Source: Aquilaria yunnanensis
Lineage: Eukaryota; Streptophyta; Magnoliopsida; Malvales; Thymelaeaceae
DNA length: 64,000 bases
Reading direction: 5' to 3'
Assembly: GCA_039654915.1 (NCBI GenBank)
Contig: CM077594.1
Coordinates: forward strand, 47,197,001 to 47,261,000
In this document: positions 10,050 through 22,500 of the stretch, one piece after another
How positions within the stretch are numbered: the stretch's first letter is position 1
Layout of the letters: each line of letters begins with the position of its first letter
The notes under the pieces: model-generated
Database searches by the model: none
The model's input: only the letters and a program-made list of their open reading frames with translations
What the model was told of the DNA's origin: nothing
Position numbers and translations under genes: made by a program

Positions 10050-12461
10050 ATGCCTATCCTTGAGAGCTGGCAGCCTCTTTTATCTCATCCTTGTTGCACC
10101 ACCCCTAAAAAATTAGAGAGGTGGAAGAAGAAGTTCTCTCTTCCCTCTTACGCCGTTACCCGGTTGCCACGACCTGACCACTATGCTTTTTCAAACCATA
10201 GTACCGAGGTTACCGTTTTCCGAGCCCAGCTGAAGGACGGACTTCAGTATCCTCCCCCGAAGATGGTTTGCAAGTTCTGCCAATTTCATGGCATTGCTGT
10301 GAATCAGCTTCCCCTGAACTCGTACTGCTATTTTAACGCCTTCCTCTGTATGTGTGGCGTCTTCGGGATAAAACCCCATTTTTTAATTTTCATGCAGTAC
10401 TACAAGCTCTTCGTGGTCCCGAAGGGTGGCTTCTATTTCATGCTACCTCGGGGATCCGGGAGCAAAAAATTCATGTTCACTTTTGCCACTAAGGACAGTT
10501 GGCGAGGGTGGCAACAGAAATTCTTGTTCCTGAAGATAGATGAGGCCTGGTCGTATGTTTCGACCAAGTGGGCTCGGGGAAGGCTGAATGTGGACGTCGT
10601 CGATCCGAGGATACTGCTGACTCAAGAGTTGGGTCCCGTGTTCGAGGACTTCGACGGGCGCATTCGAGCCGTCTCCGACTGGGCTCCCGAGGTCGCTCCA
10701 CGCTCCCTCTACCCCTTCCCCATTAACTGGAGGTTGATGACCGAAGAGGTCCTTCGGGAGTTAGGGGTGGTCAATGAGCATGAGACTGACCTCCACATGC
10801 CAGCTCCTGCTATCACCGGGAAGGACTCTTGGTTGGTGTAGCTTCTTCGAGAGGAAGTTTCTTTCGAAACGCTTTTCGAAAGTAAGTTATCCTCTACTCC
10901 TTTCAGTTTTTCCCTCGGACTTACGCTGATGTCTTTTTTCTTTTTCAGAGATGGGGGACGGGACTGCTGCATTCTACAAGTCCCTTTTCTCCGGCCAGGT
11001 GGAGAAGGGCGATCAGACAAAGAAGGCGGCTTCCCGAAGGTAGAAGTCTACTAGCGCTGGGCCTTCGGCGAAACGGGCAAAGAAAACTACCCAGGTTCCT
11101 CTGGAGGAAATTTCGGAGGAGGCTGCCGAGGAGCCTGGGGCAGCCGAGATTCCGCCGACCGAGGCTGCTGCCGAGGTCCCTGCCGCTGCCGAGGTTCCTT
11201 CCACCGACGTGCCTCCCTAGAGCCCTTCCGCGCTGCAGGCCCTTCTGGAGGCCGTGGTAGAGGCTCCTTCTGCCGAGGAGCGGCGCAGGAAGAAAGGCAA
11301 AGGGATTTCGAACGAGGGGTCTCAGGACTCCGAGGACGTCATGGTCGAAGTGCCGCCAGGTTTGTTGTTTTTAGAACAAGTATAGCTCTTTTGTTTTTCT
11401 GAAATTTCCTTTTTCTCTGACCTGCTTCTCATTTTCGCTATGCAGGGGAGTTGCTTACTCCGAACTGGGCGGCCGAACACGCGAAGATGCGGGCCCTTCA
11501 CGATGCCAAAGTCCCGCAAGGGAAGATACCCAAAGAGCCTTTCTGGACATGAACTTGTACTCCGAGGACTGTCTTGAAGTGGCAAAGTAGATTTCGAAGG
11601 GGGTGCTTACAGAGGCATCCTTCAAGGCTATTGCAGCGGCCCATCCGGGCAATGACACCCTCGCCGTGAAAGTGACCGAGCATGCTGCTCAGGTATGCTC
11701 TTCACACCTTTTTCCCTTCAATTTTTCGTAAGTGCTTGGCTCTTGCTGACCTTGCGTTCATCTTTTCGCAGCTGCTGGGGTACGCCGGCTTTCTCCGAGT
11801 TCGGGTAGCCAGGCAAACGGCGTTCTGAGCTTCGGCCTTAGAGGCCTTAGAAAAAGTGAAAGTCACGTGCTCGAAATTAACCGTCAAGAACCAACAGCTG
11901 GCAGATGCTGGGAAGAAAGAAGTTGCTGCCCTTCGGGAGGAGTTCCGAAAAGAAAAGGAAGATTTTGAGAAGGACTCCTCCCTGAAGATTGCTGACCTCC
12001 GCGATCAGGTGGCGGGGATGCTCGCTGCCAACCAAGACCTTCTCAAGGATAAGTCAGATTCTGACAATCTCATACGGTCGTTGGTGACTGAGAAAAAGGT
12101 TCTTGAAGCCAAGGTCCAGTCTTTGAGGAAGGAGCCCGATGCGAAGAAGAGGGTAAAGGCGCTGAAGAAGGAGGTTGCAGACTTGAAGGACGAGCTCGAG
12201 GACCTTGAGGTTGAGAAGGACAAATCCGACCAAATGACCAAGGTCGCCTTCCAGGACGGATTCTGCCTTGCTCGGCACCAAGTCCTTAAGAGGTTCCCAG
12301 GTCTGGACCTCTCTTTTTTGGAAGCTCTGAACATTCCCGAGGGGCCTCGGTGGTCCTGGTCAAAAATCGAGCACCTGAACCTGCCTTCCACAATTCCGGC
12401 GCCGAAGGTGGTGGAAAAGGGCACAGAGGTTGGTGGCTCCCGGGACGCCGAGAACCCTTAG
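10050..12461 (+). CDS. A2 antisense gene, four exons (Transposase_28-like / coiled-coil protein)
   Basis: A gene on the strand opposite to the element's gag-pol. Proposed exons are 10050-10881, 10949-11359, 11446-11692 and 11772-12461, with introns of 67, 86 and 79 bp, all GT...AG (GTAAGT donor and TTTTTCAG acceptor for intron 1). Exon 1 encodes a domain with CKFCQFHGIAVNQLPLN, FNAFLCMCGVFGIKPHF and GGFYFMLPRGSGSKKF, which I recognise as the plant 'putative gypsy type transposon' family (Pfam PF04195). Exon 2 has a basic, NLS-like stretch (KKAASR, AKRAKK) and an acidic/proline linker. Exons 3-4 form a coiled coil and the tail FCLARHQVLKRFPGLDLSFL. Breaks: TAG at 10839-10841, a stop in exon 2 near 11041, a 13-nt deletion in exon 3, TGA near 11826. 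Function unknown. Splice sites are inferred by comparison with A3, A4 and A5. Confidence 0.75.
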
Positions 12462-12589
12462 GCTGTTTTAGGGGCCTTTTCCTTTTTTTCCTCTTCGTTT
12501 TTCTGCTCCTTCTTCGGGCACTTCTTCTTTGTAAGCCTGATCATTCTCAATGAATATATTTTTTGGCTAAGTCTTTTTGCAAGATTTTA

Positions 12590-12860
12590 CATTTCCATCG
12601 TCCTGAACATGTTCGCTCAAGAAACTTCGGGAAACCTACAAGAACAAAAAATTATTCTTTGCTTTTTTCGGCGAGTACTTTCGTAGGATTTTTTTTTGTT
12701 TTCCATTTTTCCGAGCGTGATGGCTCAAGGGACTTTGGAAAATTACATCTGCGCTTTTTTTGTGGCGAGTACTTTCGCAAGATTTTTGTTTTACATTTTT
12801 CCGAGCGTGATGGCTCAAGGGACTTCAGAAAATCTGATCTGTGCTTTTTCACGGCGAACA
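12590..12860 (+). repeat. Tandem spacer repeats of A2
   Basis: Three copies of a unit containing (C)CGA(A/G)C(A/G)TG-TTCG/ATGG-CTCAAGGGACTTCGG-AAA at about 12600, 12708 and 12800. The last two belong to a near-tandem repeat of about 91 bp that also carries GGCGAGTACTTTCG and TTTTTGTTTT. It lies between the convergent 3' ends of the antisense gene and pol. The same motif forms seven copies in A5. Confidence 0.75.
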
Positions 12861-12966
12861 CCTTTGCGGACTTCTGTCTTGCACCATTTTGTACACTTAA
12901 GAATTTTTCTCAACGACATTCTGTACTTAGGATATTTTTTGTACAACACAATCCTTCCGTTCCATC

Positions 12967-13994
12967 TTAAGCGTAGTATTTCTTCAAGGCGTCTGAGTGC
13001 CAAGTGTTTTTCAATTCTACGCCTTCGGTGTCGCCAAGTTTGTACACGCCTTTTCATACTTTGGCAAGAACCAGATAAGGTCCTTCGCAGTTCGCGCGAA
13101 GTACCCTGTGGGATGGCTTTCGTGGTGCAAAGTCAGCCTTTCGGAGAACGAGGTCCCCTTTCTTGATTTCTTTTGGCCTGGCTCGCAAATTTATAGCCGC
13201 GGCCACTCTTTGCTGGAAAGCTTTTCTTCTCAGCTCAGCTATTTCTCTGTGTTCGCCGATGAGGTCGAGCTTCGTTCTTAGGCCGAGCTCGTTTCCACCA
13301 TCATCAAATACTTCCACCCGTACTGATGGTCTAACTATCTTGATAGGGATGATGGCCTCTGTTCCGAAGACGAGTGAGAAGGGAGTCTCCCCTGTGGCTC
13401 TTCGGGGCGCCGTTCGGTAACTCCATAATATGCTTTGGTGTTATCCTGGCCATTTCCCTTTTGCTTTTCCCAGTCTCTTTTTCAGGTCATCTTTTATGGT
13501 CCTGTTAGATACCTCCACCTGCCCGTTGCTTTAGGGGTGAGCTACTGGGGCGAAGTCCATCTTTATTCCGAGGTCGCTGCTAAATTCCTGGAATCCTTTG
13601 TCTGTGAATTGGGATCCATTATCAGCCACTAGTACCCTCGGTATGCCGAATCTGCATACGATGTTCTTCCATACAAACTTCGGCACTTCTTTTGCCGAGA
13701 TAGTTGCTAGCGGTTCTGCCTCGACACATTTGGAGAAATAGTCTACTGGTACCACGCAGAATTCCACGCCTCTTGGCGCTGAGGGGAGTGGCCCAATAAG
13801 GTCTATACCCTAGACTGCGAAGGGCCAGGGATAGTCAGCCGAAGTTACCATTTCCGAGGGTGCCCTTTGGATGTTTGCGTGTTTCTGGCAACTACAGCAT
13901 TTCCGGACGAACTGCCTTGCGTCCTTTCTCAGGGTAGGCCAGAAGTATCCTTGGCGAAGTATAACTGCCGCCAGGGCATCGGTTCCAATGTGTG
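12967..13994 (-). pseudogene. pol: A2 integrase, C-terminal part
   Basis: Read from 13994 leftwards: THIGTDALAAVILRQGYFWPTL (zinc-binding region), CSCQKHANIQR, the core segment FCVVPVDYFSKCVEAEPLAT, VADNGSQFTDKGFQEF (catalytic Asp), and the C-terminal domain VRVEVFDDGGNELGL ... GDLVLRKADFAPRKPSH, ending at the TAA at 12967-12969 after LKKYYA. Several frame breaks lie between 13320 and 13820. The N-terminal part of pol is absent because the sequence meets a family-A LTR end at 13995. Confidence 0.8.
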
Positions 13995-14508
13995 TGATGG
14001 CCTGGGGCCTCATCGTTTGTAGTCATAGTGACTGGTGGAGAGACTTCTGCGAGGAAGAACGCCTGGAGGATGGTGCGCCCAAGGGAGAATACCTGAGTCA
14101 CTCAGAAACAAAGGGTTAGGAGGCCCCCGAAGTATTTTTCCGGGGGGGAAGCCTCCGACGCCCAAGTCAGTGGTGGCTAAGAAAAAGGCAAAGGTAATAA
14201 TACACAGGGCTGAAGAGTCTTGCCTGGTAATTTTCTCAGAGTAGGGGAGCAATGTTTTGCCAACCAACCCCCTGCCAAGTATTAATTCCTGGTATTTATA
14301 GGAGTGCCTAGCCCGTTTAGATCGCGACACGTGTTCGGTCGGATGTTCCCTGAGTTTCTGGGCGTAGGAGACAGATAGCTGGTAGCAGGTTGCCTTGAGC
14401 CACGTGCTGAGATGGGCCATGATGTGATTTTGATGGCGTCAGTGTGCCAGAGCGCCTATTGAGGCGGCTTTGTGACGTCTGTGAAAGGACATGTCAGAGG
14501 CTTCCTTA
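13995..14508 (-). repeat. Family-A LTR fragment abutting A2 integrase
   Basis: On the minus strand this is the 3' 514 bp of a family-A LTR ending GGCCATCA, with hairpin, ACTTGGGCGTCGGAG block and the in-frame ATG (MTTNDEAPGHH). Its 5' part is missing at 14508, where B1 begins. By eye it is closer to the A5 LTR (57662) than to A2's own 3' LTR (8496). It is therefore more likely the tip of another inserted element than A2's 5' LTR fused by deletion, though both remain possible. Confidence 0.8.
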
Positions 14509-17062
14509 GATTAGGTGCCACAATCATAGTTGTAGGTGCTTCTACCTGCTTGTAACTTGGAACATATTTGTTGAGCAAACTCACATGAAATACATTGTGT
14601 ATGTTTCCAAGTTCTGGGGGCAAGTCCAGCTGATATGCCACATTTCCCACTTTGGCTAGTATTTGGTATGGCCCCACATACCTAGGTGCTAGTTTCCCCT
14701 TTTTTCCAAATCTGATTACTCCTTTCATTGGAGAAACTTTGAGCCACACCCAGTCTCCTTCCTGGAACTCCAGGTCCCTTCCCCTTTTCAGGTTTGCATA
14801 GGCTTGCTGCCTATCATTTGCAGTCTTGATCCTAGCTTGGATCAACTTAATTTTCTCAGTGGTTTCCTCAATAATGTCTGGCCCTAATTCCAACTTGTCT
14901 TCTGGCTGATGCCAGCAGTGAGGAGTAACACATCTCCTGCCATATAAGGCCTCATAAGGAGCCATTCTTATCACTGAATGATAGCCATTATTATAGGAAA
15001 ATTCTACCAATGGGAGATGCACATCCAATTCTCCCTGGAAGTCAATTACACAACACCTCAACATCTCTTCCAAAATTTGTATAGTTCTCTCTATCTGTCC
15101 ATCTGTCTGAGGATGGTAAGCAGAGCTAAACTTAAGTTTAGTACCCAGTGCCAGGTGCAGGGATTTCCAAAACCTAGAGACAAATCTAGGATCCCTATCT
15201 GACACTATATCATCAGGAATCCCATGCAATCTTACTATCTCTCTTATATAAAGTTGTGCCAATTTATCCAAAGAATCAGTAAAATTCATAGGAAGAAAAT
15301 GAGCTGCCTTGGTCAGTCTATCCACAATGACCCAAATGGCATTATGCCTCCTCCTTGTTAGTGGCATACCCACTACAAAATCCATAGAGATGGATCCCCA
15401 TTTCCTCTTAGGTATGGGTAAGCTTTGTAGCTTCCCCCCTGGTTTCTGGTGCTCCACTTTCACTTGTTGGCAGGTTTCACAACTAGCCACAAGTGTGTTT
15501 ATATCCTTCCTCAAATATGGCCACCAAAAATATGCTCTGAGTGCATGATACATTTTTGTGGTTCCTAGGTGCATACCCAGCTTACTAGAGTGAGCCTCTT
15601 CCAGTATTTGAACTCTTAGGCTGTCCTTTTTAGGCACATACAACCTATTTTGGAAATATAACATTCCCTGCTTGAAGGAAAAACCCTGGAATAGTTCTCC
15701 CTTACTTTTTCCAGAAACCAACTCTAGCGCTTCATCACCAGCTTGAGCTTCCTTAATAAGCTCTTTCCATTCTGGTGTAATAGTGAGTACCTTCAGCTGC
15801 TCACTTTCTTTAGCCAACCATTGGCTTGCTAGGGGAGTAATATTCAGGCTTTCGGCCTTATGCTCTGTTTCACCACCTTTGAGTACTCCAGTATAGTTCC
15901 TACTCAATGCATCTGCCACTACATTGGCCTTTCCAGCTGTGTACTCAATTACACAGTCAAAATCCTTTAAATACTCCAACCACCTTCTTTGCCTCATATT
16001 CAGGTCCTTTTGAGTGAATAGGTACTTGAGACTTTTGTGGTTTGTAAACACTTGGAATTTATTACCAAGAAGATAGCGTCTCCACTGCTTAAGAGCAAAG
16101 ACCACTGCTGCCAGTTCCAGGTCATGCACTAGATATTTCTTTTCATGTGGTCTCAACTGTCTGGACCCAAAAGCAATGGCTTGCTTTTCTTGCATCAACA
16201 CACAGCCTAGCCCTACATGAGAGGCATCTGTAAATACCTCATATTCCTTTTCAGGATCAGGTAGGACTAGCACAGGAGCTGTGGTTAGCCTCATTTTCAG
16301 CTCTTGAAAACTTTCCTCACATTTAGGATCCCAGACAAATTTCTGGTTCTTTCTAGTTAACTGAGTCATAGGAGCTGCTAATACAGAAAACTTTGGCAAA
16401 AATCTTCTGTAGTAGCCAGCTAACCCTAGGAAGCTTCTGACTTCCCTTACACACTGGGGCTGCTTCCAATCAAGGATTGATCTTACCTTTTCAGGATCTA
16501 CAGCCAATCCTTGGTCACTTATTATATGACCCAGAAATCCGATTTCCTTTGTCCAAAATTTACATTTACTCAGCTTCCCGTAAAGCTGATGTTCTTGGAG
16601 CAATCCAAGCACTACTTTAAGATGTTCTTTATGAGTTTCCTCATCCTTGGAATATACCAAGATATCGTCAATGAACACCACCACAAAGTGGTCCAGGTGT
16701 GCCCTGAACACCCTCTGCATCAAGTCCATAAAGAATGCAGGTGCATTAGTGAGCCCAAATGGCATCACTGTATATTCAAAATGACCATACCTAGTTCTGA
16801 AAGCAGTCTTAGGTATGTCCTCCTCCTTTACCCTTAGCTGGAAATACCCAGATCTTAGATCAATTTTGGAGAACACTCTTGCTTCTTTTAATTGATCGAA
16901 CAAATCCTCTATCCTTGGGAGAGGATATTTATTCTTTATGGTGAATGCATTCAGGTTCCTGTAATCTATACAGAGTCTAAGGGTTCCATCCTTCTTTTTC
17001 ACAAATAACACAGGTGCTCCCCAAGGAGACACACTGGGTCTAATGAATCCTTTCTCCAGCAA
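14456..17062 (-). CDS. pol: B1 pol: reverse transcriptase, RNase H and integrase (868 codons)
   Basis: The longest open frame in the window. [54 protein letters not shown] and the catalytic FIDDILVYS (residues about 1-180). RNase [18 protein letters not shown] (catalytic TDAS intact), [14 protein letters not shown] and NVVADALSR (about 250-390). Integrase: an HHCC region with [12 protein letters not shown] and CETCQQ, then Asp in SMDFVVG, Asp in VSDRDPRF and Glu in QTDGQIERT. The last codons (about 14456-14508) are read-through into the adjoining family-A LTR and do not belong to the protein. A TAG at 17066-17068 (a Gln codon in B2) separates it from the protease upstream. The loss of the chromodomain and this stop make a functional product unlikely. 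Confidence 0.9.
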   Translation of the reverse strand: MLEKGFIRPSVSPWGAPVLFVKKKDGTLRLCIDYRNLNAFTIKNKYPLPRIEDLFDQLKEARVFSKIDLRSGYFQLRVKEEDIPKTAFRTRYGHFEYTVMPFGLTNAPAFFMDLMQRVFRAHLDHFVVVFIDDILVYSKDEETHKEHLKVVLGLLQEHQLYGKLSKCKFWTKEIGFLGHIISDQGLAVDPEKVRSILDWKQPQCVREVRSFLGLAGYYRRFLPKFSVLAAPMTQLTRKNQKFVWDPKCEESFQELKMRLTTAPVLVLPDPEKEYEVFTDASHVGLGCVLMQEKQAIAFGSRQLRPHEKKYLVHDLELAAVVFALKQWRRYLLGNKFQVFTNHKSLKYLFTQKDLNMRQRRWLEYLKDFDCVIEYTAGKANVVADALSRNYTGVLKGGETEHKAESLNITPLASQWLAKESEQLKVLTITPEWKELIKEAQAGDEALELVSGKSKGELFQGFSFKQGMLYFQNRLYVPKKDSLRVQILEEAHSSKLGMHLGTTKMYHALRAYFWWPYLRKDINTLVASCETCQQVKVEHQKPGGKLQSLPIPKRKWGSISMDFVVGMPLTRRRHNAIWVIVDRLTKAAHFLPMNFTDSLDKLAQLYIREIVRLHGIPDDIVSDRDPRFVSRFWKSLHLALGTKLKFSSAYHPQTDGQIERTIQILEEMLRCCVIDFQGELDVHLPLVEFSYNNGYHSVIRMAPYEALYGRRCVTPHCWHQPEDKLELGPDIIEETTEKIKLIQARIKTANDRQQAYANLKRGRDLEFQEGDWVWLKVSPMKGVIRFGKKGKLAPRYVGPYQILAKVGNVAYQLDLPPELGNIHNVFHVSLLNKYVPSYKQVEAPTTMIVAPNLRKPLTCPFTDVTKPPQ

Positions 17063-17853
17063 TTCATCCTACTGTTTCCTAAGTTCTACCATCTCAGGCA
17101 CTGCCATTCTATAAGGAGCAGTAGATACTAGTGCTGCTCCTGGTACTAGCTTAATTTCAAATTCCACCTCCCTTAAGGGTGGCAATCCAGGTAAATCTGT
17201 ATTGAAGACCCCTGGAAAATCTTGAACTATAGGTATTTTCCTATGTTCATCAGATATTTCCTGGTCATTCAGTACCAGGCAATCCTGCTTACCTTCTGGA
17301 GTTGTTATCTCCAGCACTTTCATGTGGCAGTCCATAGCCAACTCTAAGGGCTTTTTCAAATCATATACTGTTCCACCAGGCAATAATAATTGTCTGGCCT
17401 GACAATCAATCATGACTTGATTCTCTTCTAACCAGTTCATGCCCAAAATCACATCGTAGCCATGTGTCTCCAACACCATGAGGTTAGTTCTCAATTTTAG
17501 CTTGCCTATCTGTATTTCACAGTTTTCTACCATGTAGTAGGCAAACAGAATTTCATTGCCAGCTGTTCTTACCAAGTACATGTTGTCCATATACTTTACA
17601 TCTAAATTCATGGCCTTAACCAAGCTTGTTGCTATTATAGACAATGAAGCTCCGTATCACATAGAACAGATACTAATTGGTCGTTAAGGTAAATCTTACC
17701 TTCTAAGGCCCTTCTGCTAGTCTTTTGCTGACTAGCCTCTCTCTCAGCGTTCTCAGCCTCTGGTGTTTCTTGTCCTCTCCTGGAAGATTCCAGATGAAAC
17801 ACCCTTCCTGGAAGAGTACCAGGCCTTCTCTGCTCCTGAGGAATTCTGGACAC
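17063..17853 (-). pseudogene. pol: B1 protease region with disrupted DTG motif
   Basis: The frame 17853-17635 ends at the protease active site: LVSVLCDT should continue into GAS, but one base is missing after GATAC, so the motif shifts frame (CDTELHCL and stop). The downstream frame 17644-17069 carries the rest of the protease (MVLETHGYDVILGMNWLEEN) and the linker to RT. In B2 the same site reads LFDTGASFSVIS. The single-base deletion removes the catalytic triplet from the frame. Confidence 0.8.
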
Positions 17854-17879
17854 TGGCCTCCCACCTTGGGCTGGCCCCT

Positions 17880-19395
17880 AAGTCCTCAGCTGGGGCATGG
17901 GTAATTGCCCCCTAAGTCCTCTGGGACTAAAAGTTACCAGCAATCTCTTATTGCCTCCACCCCTTTTTGGGCTATCCTTCACCCAATGGTCTGGGGCACC
18001 ACATCCATGGTACCCTGTGGAAGCCTTAAAGCATGGCTTGTTGCCATGAAACTTCCCACAAGTGCTACACTGAGGGCCATACGGCTGTGACTGTGGTCCT
18101 CTTTCCTTCCTATTTTCCTATCTGCTTCCTCCTGCATCCCTCTCTTCTCTCGGCCTTTTTGACATTTGGCCCTTCTTTGTTCCACTACCACTTCCAGGCC
18201 CACTTTTGAATTGCTCCTGGAACTCCTGCTCCAGAGCCAAAGCACTCTGCATGACTGTATAATAGTCTCTAGCTCCAATTGCTCTGAGGATCTGCCTCAG
18301 TTCTGGTCTCAGCCCTCTGATGAACCTTTTAGTTCTCAGCTCCTCCTGTCCTTCATACTGAGGGGCATACTTGATCAAACTATTGAACCTCTGCTCATAC
18401 TCCAGTACACTGAGGTTCCCCTGCTCTAGTTGATCAAATTCAACCTACTTCGGGTCTCTTTGTGCTTCACTAACATACTGCTGCCTAAAGACTCTAAGAA
18501 AATTAGCCCACCTCATAGACCTCCTCCTGTCTGGATGTCTCCTCAGGTTCCTCTCTTGGTAACTCCTCTGTACTGCTCTCCACCAGAGTTCTGCATTCCC
18601 TTCTAGCCTAAAGGTGGCTAGCAAAACTCTCTGTGCGGAAGTAACCTCCATCCTTTCTAGTATCTTCTCTAACTGGTATACCCAGAACTCTGCCTCCTCT
18701 AGGTTACATCCTCCTCTGAAGATTGGAGGTTTCAGTGCCAGAAACCCTTCCAACTGGCCCTCCTTTAGTCCTCCTCCACTATGCCTTCCCCTACTCTCTT
18801 CTCTGCTACTGGATTTACCCTTGGATGATCTGCTTGACCTGCTCCTGAGTGTGGTTTCCTCAGTAGAGGGTTCAGTCCCTCTGGAGTATATGTATGCATC
18901 TCTCTCCTCAATATCTGGGCTGTCATCCTCCTCTTCTTCCTAAATTCTGGGCTCCTGCCTCACCTCTGACCTCATCCTCCTGGGCCTAGGATGTCTCCTT
19001 TCTTCATCTGCCTCTTCCTCCTCTTGGTTTCCTCCAGCTCTGCTGGATTGATCATAACCCACTGGCTCTTTGCCAGGCCTCCTTATTCTCCTGCCTACTG
19101 CTTCTACTGGTTCCACTTCTTCCTGATTCTGGGCTTGGCCTCTAGCCAAGGATTGCATTCCCAGCACTAACTGAGCCACTGTGGCATGCAGTGACTCCAT
19201 CATCACTTCCATTCTCTCTTGTCTGTCTCTGCTTGGCCCAGGTGCTTGGTACCTGACAGTGGGCTCTTCAGCCCCAATATGACCCATTTCTTCTGCCTGG
19301 GTCTCAGGCACATTTTCCTGCAATCCCTCTACATGATGGGCTGCAGTTTCTTCTTCTGGTCTCAGGGAACTCCTATCCCTGCCTCTAGTTCTCAT
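17880..19395 (-). pseudogene. gag: B1 gag
   Basis: Gag of the chromovirus, starting with Met at 19395. The N-terminal part (to 18940) is charged and proline/glutamate-rich. The capsid part (about 18750-18120) has FLALKPPIFRGGCNLEEAEF, AELWWRAVQRSYQER and RQQYVSEAQRD. Near 18050-18000 two knuckles appear: a CX2CX3HX4C-like CSTCGKFHGNKPC, and a second in which the first and last Cys are Tyr and Ser. Frameshifts or stops near 18940, 18445 and 18120 break the frame. B2 gag is the closest relative. Confidence 0.8.
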
Positions 19396-19510
19396 CCTGC
19401 ACTTTCAATTGCAGATATTCACAAATATCCAAATAATACAAGTCTTATATGAGTTAGCACCTAAAGGGAACACTGCCTAGGCTTAGCTCTGATTGTAATA
19501 ACAAAGCAGG

Positions 19511-19522
19511 CTCTGATACCAA
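19511..19522 (-). promoter_or_regulatory. Primer-binding site of B1 (tRNA-iMet)
   Basis: On the minus strand TGGTATCAGAGC, the classic plant initiator-Met tRNA complement, lies 8 bp inside the 5' LTR end at 19531. Confidence 0.85.
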
Positions 19523-19530
19523 ACAAAGCC

Positions 19531-22500
19531 TGTCACACCTCACTCAGGCCCTGGCCTATCATTTACTAACTTAACTCCCAAACCCAATATCTAATCTCAA
19601 AGTGTTTGGTTCGGCCAAGCAAGTAATGGCAACTTTTAAGTCTTATTTTCTTAAGTTAAGAGGCCTGGGAGGTGGCCCAGGTGGCTTTAACAAGACCCAT
19701 TAACAACTTGCAGCAAGGGCAAGGCCCAAAACCCTTAACTTGCACAACAAGCAAGGTTTCAATTAATAACTTGCATAACAAGCAAGGCAACACTTAAATG
19801 CAATTTAAGTGCATACATGGTGTGCATCAAGTGTACTAACTATATGGCAACCAAGAAGCCCACAAGGTTGGTTTAGATTTCTGAAAACAACAAGTAAAAA
19901 TGCATGATGCTCTCGACCTACTAATGTACATGCCATTATGCACCACAGTTCCACATAAATAGGTCCATAACCACTCACATAAAAGTGGCAACTTTTGCCC
20001 ATAATATCCAGCATACATAGGGAAGCATAATGCCATCCATAAGGCCATACAAAACTTGGCATGCAAAATCCACAAAACGTCCACAACTAGGTATCCAAGA
20101 CTACATATATGTACAAATCAAAAATGGTAGTCTACCTAGTATCTACCATGGCTATAAATGCCAAGCATCCATAGTTGTTCATGCCAAGTTACATACAACC
20201 CGAGACCATACTCCTAATGGTCAAACAAAACCTTGAGAATCCCATACAGAAGTACACACTGCAACACCAAACCTATGGCCATATTCATTGTCATAAAGGA
20301 GAATACCACAATCAGAGCTAAAGTCCAAGTATCCATGCTCTCCTAGACAGTTCCCACTCTACAGCCTGCAAACTTAAAACATAAGTCTCGGCCAACCATA
20401 GGTAAATAAGACTTGTATGAAACCAAACGCTACGCCAAGCACACATTGGCACAAACCTTGGTAACTAAGCAAATAAACACTAAGGACACACACAAGGCAG
20501 CTTAGCACTACTCAGGCCGAATATCCTTGCCTAAAAAATAAAGGATGGGCAGTGAGCATATAACTCAGTAGGATTCACTTAAAACATATACAACTCATAT
20601 TGAGTCTATTTAGTTAAGCTGAGTAATCACTCAAAGCTTAACCTCCCATTAGTTAGCTCGACCTGCAAAACAAACACCAAGACAAGAAAAACAGGCATGT
20701 ACATATACAAGACAGATAAGTAAGTCAAATATTTCATAAGTGGGGTTAGCATGCATAAGGAAACACCAAAGCACACAAGTACACACACACACTCCACAAT
20801 GTTGCTCTCGGCCATATAAGCCATACATGTACCCATGTGCATTTCTTGCACACAAACTTACCAACACACCATTTCCATTTGGAGCTCCCAAAATGCCAAG
20901 CAAATAGGCCACATTTACATGCATTTCTAGTACATGTACCATAGTTAATTAGTTAATCAACAAAACAACCAAGTATAAGCATTAAGCCCATCAAGCAACT
21001 AAGGTCATATGGCACATTTAACCATCACTTAGCCACTCTAGACACTTGAATCATGGTGTACATTACCAAGCAAAGTCAAGTGCCAGTGAACCCTACCTCA
21101 ATAGCTCTCGGTCTCAAGCCAACTTCAAATGTCCAAGTGCCCTTCAACCACAATGCCTACCATAACAATACATAGGCATTAACAACACAACCCATGGATT
21201 AACTACCATGATTTCTATGAAGGACACTACACTGCACACATTTAAGCTCTCGGCCAAAAGGCCCAATATATCCATACATGTGCTACCCATCATTCTAACA
21301 TACCACATGATATTCTAATCACCAATGAACATCATCCATGGCATTATTGCCAAGTAACCAAGTGAAATGCACCATTTCACTCTAAATCAAGCTTTCGGCC
21401 ATGATGCTCACTTTCACATACGTATGGGTTACCCATCATTTTATTCACTATATTACCTTCCAATCATCTATAAGGCTTGCTCATGGTACAATTACCATGC
21501 ATTAAGTAAAGAACATTTAACTTCAATAGTTCAGGCTCTCGGCCTAATGCCCCTTTTTCACATAACCATGTTCTTTATCAACTAACTCCACACATAAACA
21601 TCAAATCATCAATGACTATGGTTTTATAGTACCATCACCATATATTCAAGTAATGTTCACTCCCGGCCATATTGCTCAACTTCACATAACAATGCTCTCC
21701 ACCCATTCAATCCAACATATGATCACTATATAATCAATAATCAAAGCTCATGGCATCAATGCCATGTAATTAGAGGTAGAACATGAATTACCTCAAATCC
21801 AACTTTCGGCCAACACACTAACTTTCACAAACTTGGTGTTCTTCACCCCAACAACCTCAAACCCTAGCTTAATTGGCTCGGCCTTCCTTCAACCTTCAAG
21901 AACAAGCTTGATTTCCAAGTGAACTAAGGCCGAAACAAGTCTCCGCAAGCTTGAATTCTTCAAAAGCTTCCAAGATTAGCTTGATTTTGAGGAGAAATTT
22001 GGATGAGCACTCAAGGAAGAACTCTCGGCCACACAAAGCATGGAAACCCGAAAATGAACTAAGTAAAATGGCCTTGGTAGTTTCGGCCGAATATCTTTAA
22101 GTTTTGTTAGCTAAAATGCTAACTTTGGCCTTCCAATAAAATGCATCATGCAAAGTAGTCTTCCAAGCCTACAATCCCACAAAACCGCCATTAAATCCTT
22201 GATTCCAATGACACTTTAGTCCATTCTTGGCCCAAGATGCCAAGCAAATAAACAACACAAGTACCAAGGTGTTATATACACACATGCATAACCGGCCATG
22301 ACTAGATCACAAACTAGTTAGTTTGTTTAGTTAACTAGTGAATAGTACACTTAGTGGTAGACAAGAATGTGACTAGCAATCATTGTTGTCTCCCACAATT
22401 TGGCTTAGTACACCACTAGTCCACATAAATTTTGCATGGCCGAAACTTCCACTTTCCAAGTTTGTAGTTTTAATTGTATCACTTACGCAAGTGTACAATT

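Larger units (their letters stand above)
8496..13994 (-). mobile_element. A2: family-A element inserted in A1 (5' part missing)
   Basis: A minus-strand element. From left to right: 3' LTR (8496-9361), purine tract (9362-9373), antisense gene on the plus strand (10050-12461), spacer repeats, then the integrase C-terminal half on the minus strand (12967-13994). PBS, gag, protease, RT and RNase H are absent; the integrase stops abruptly at 13994 against another family-A LTR end. The outer LTR end at 8496 lies inside A1's antisense gene, as expected of an insertion. The left flank is CCAGG, but the partner TSD is lost. Confidence 0.88.

Noticed and set aside
19511..19522. tRNA gene at the iMet-like sequence
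   Set aside because: Only the 12-nt primer-site complement is present at 19511 and 35099; no cloverleaf surrounds it.
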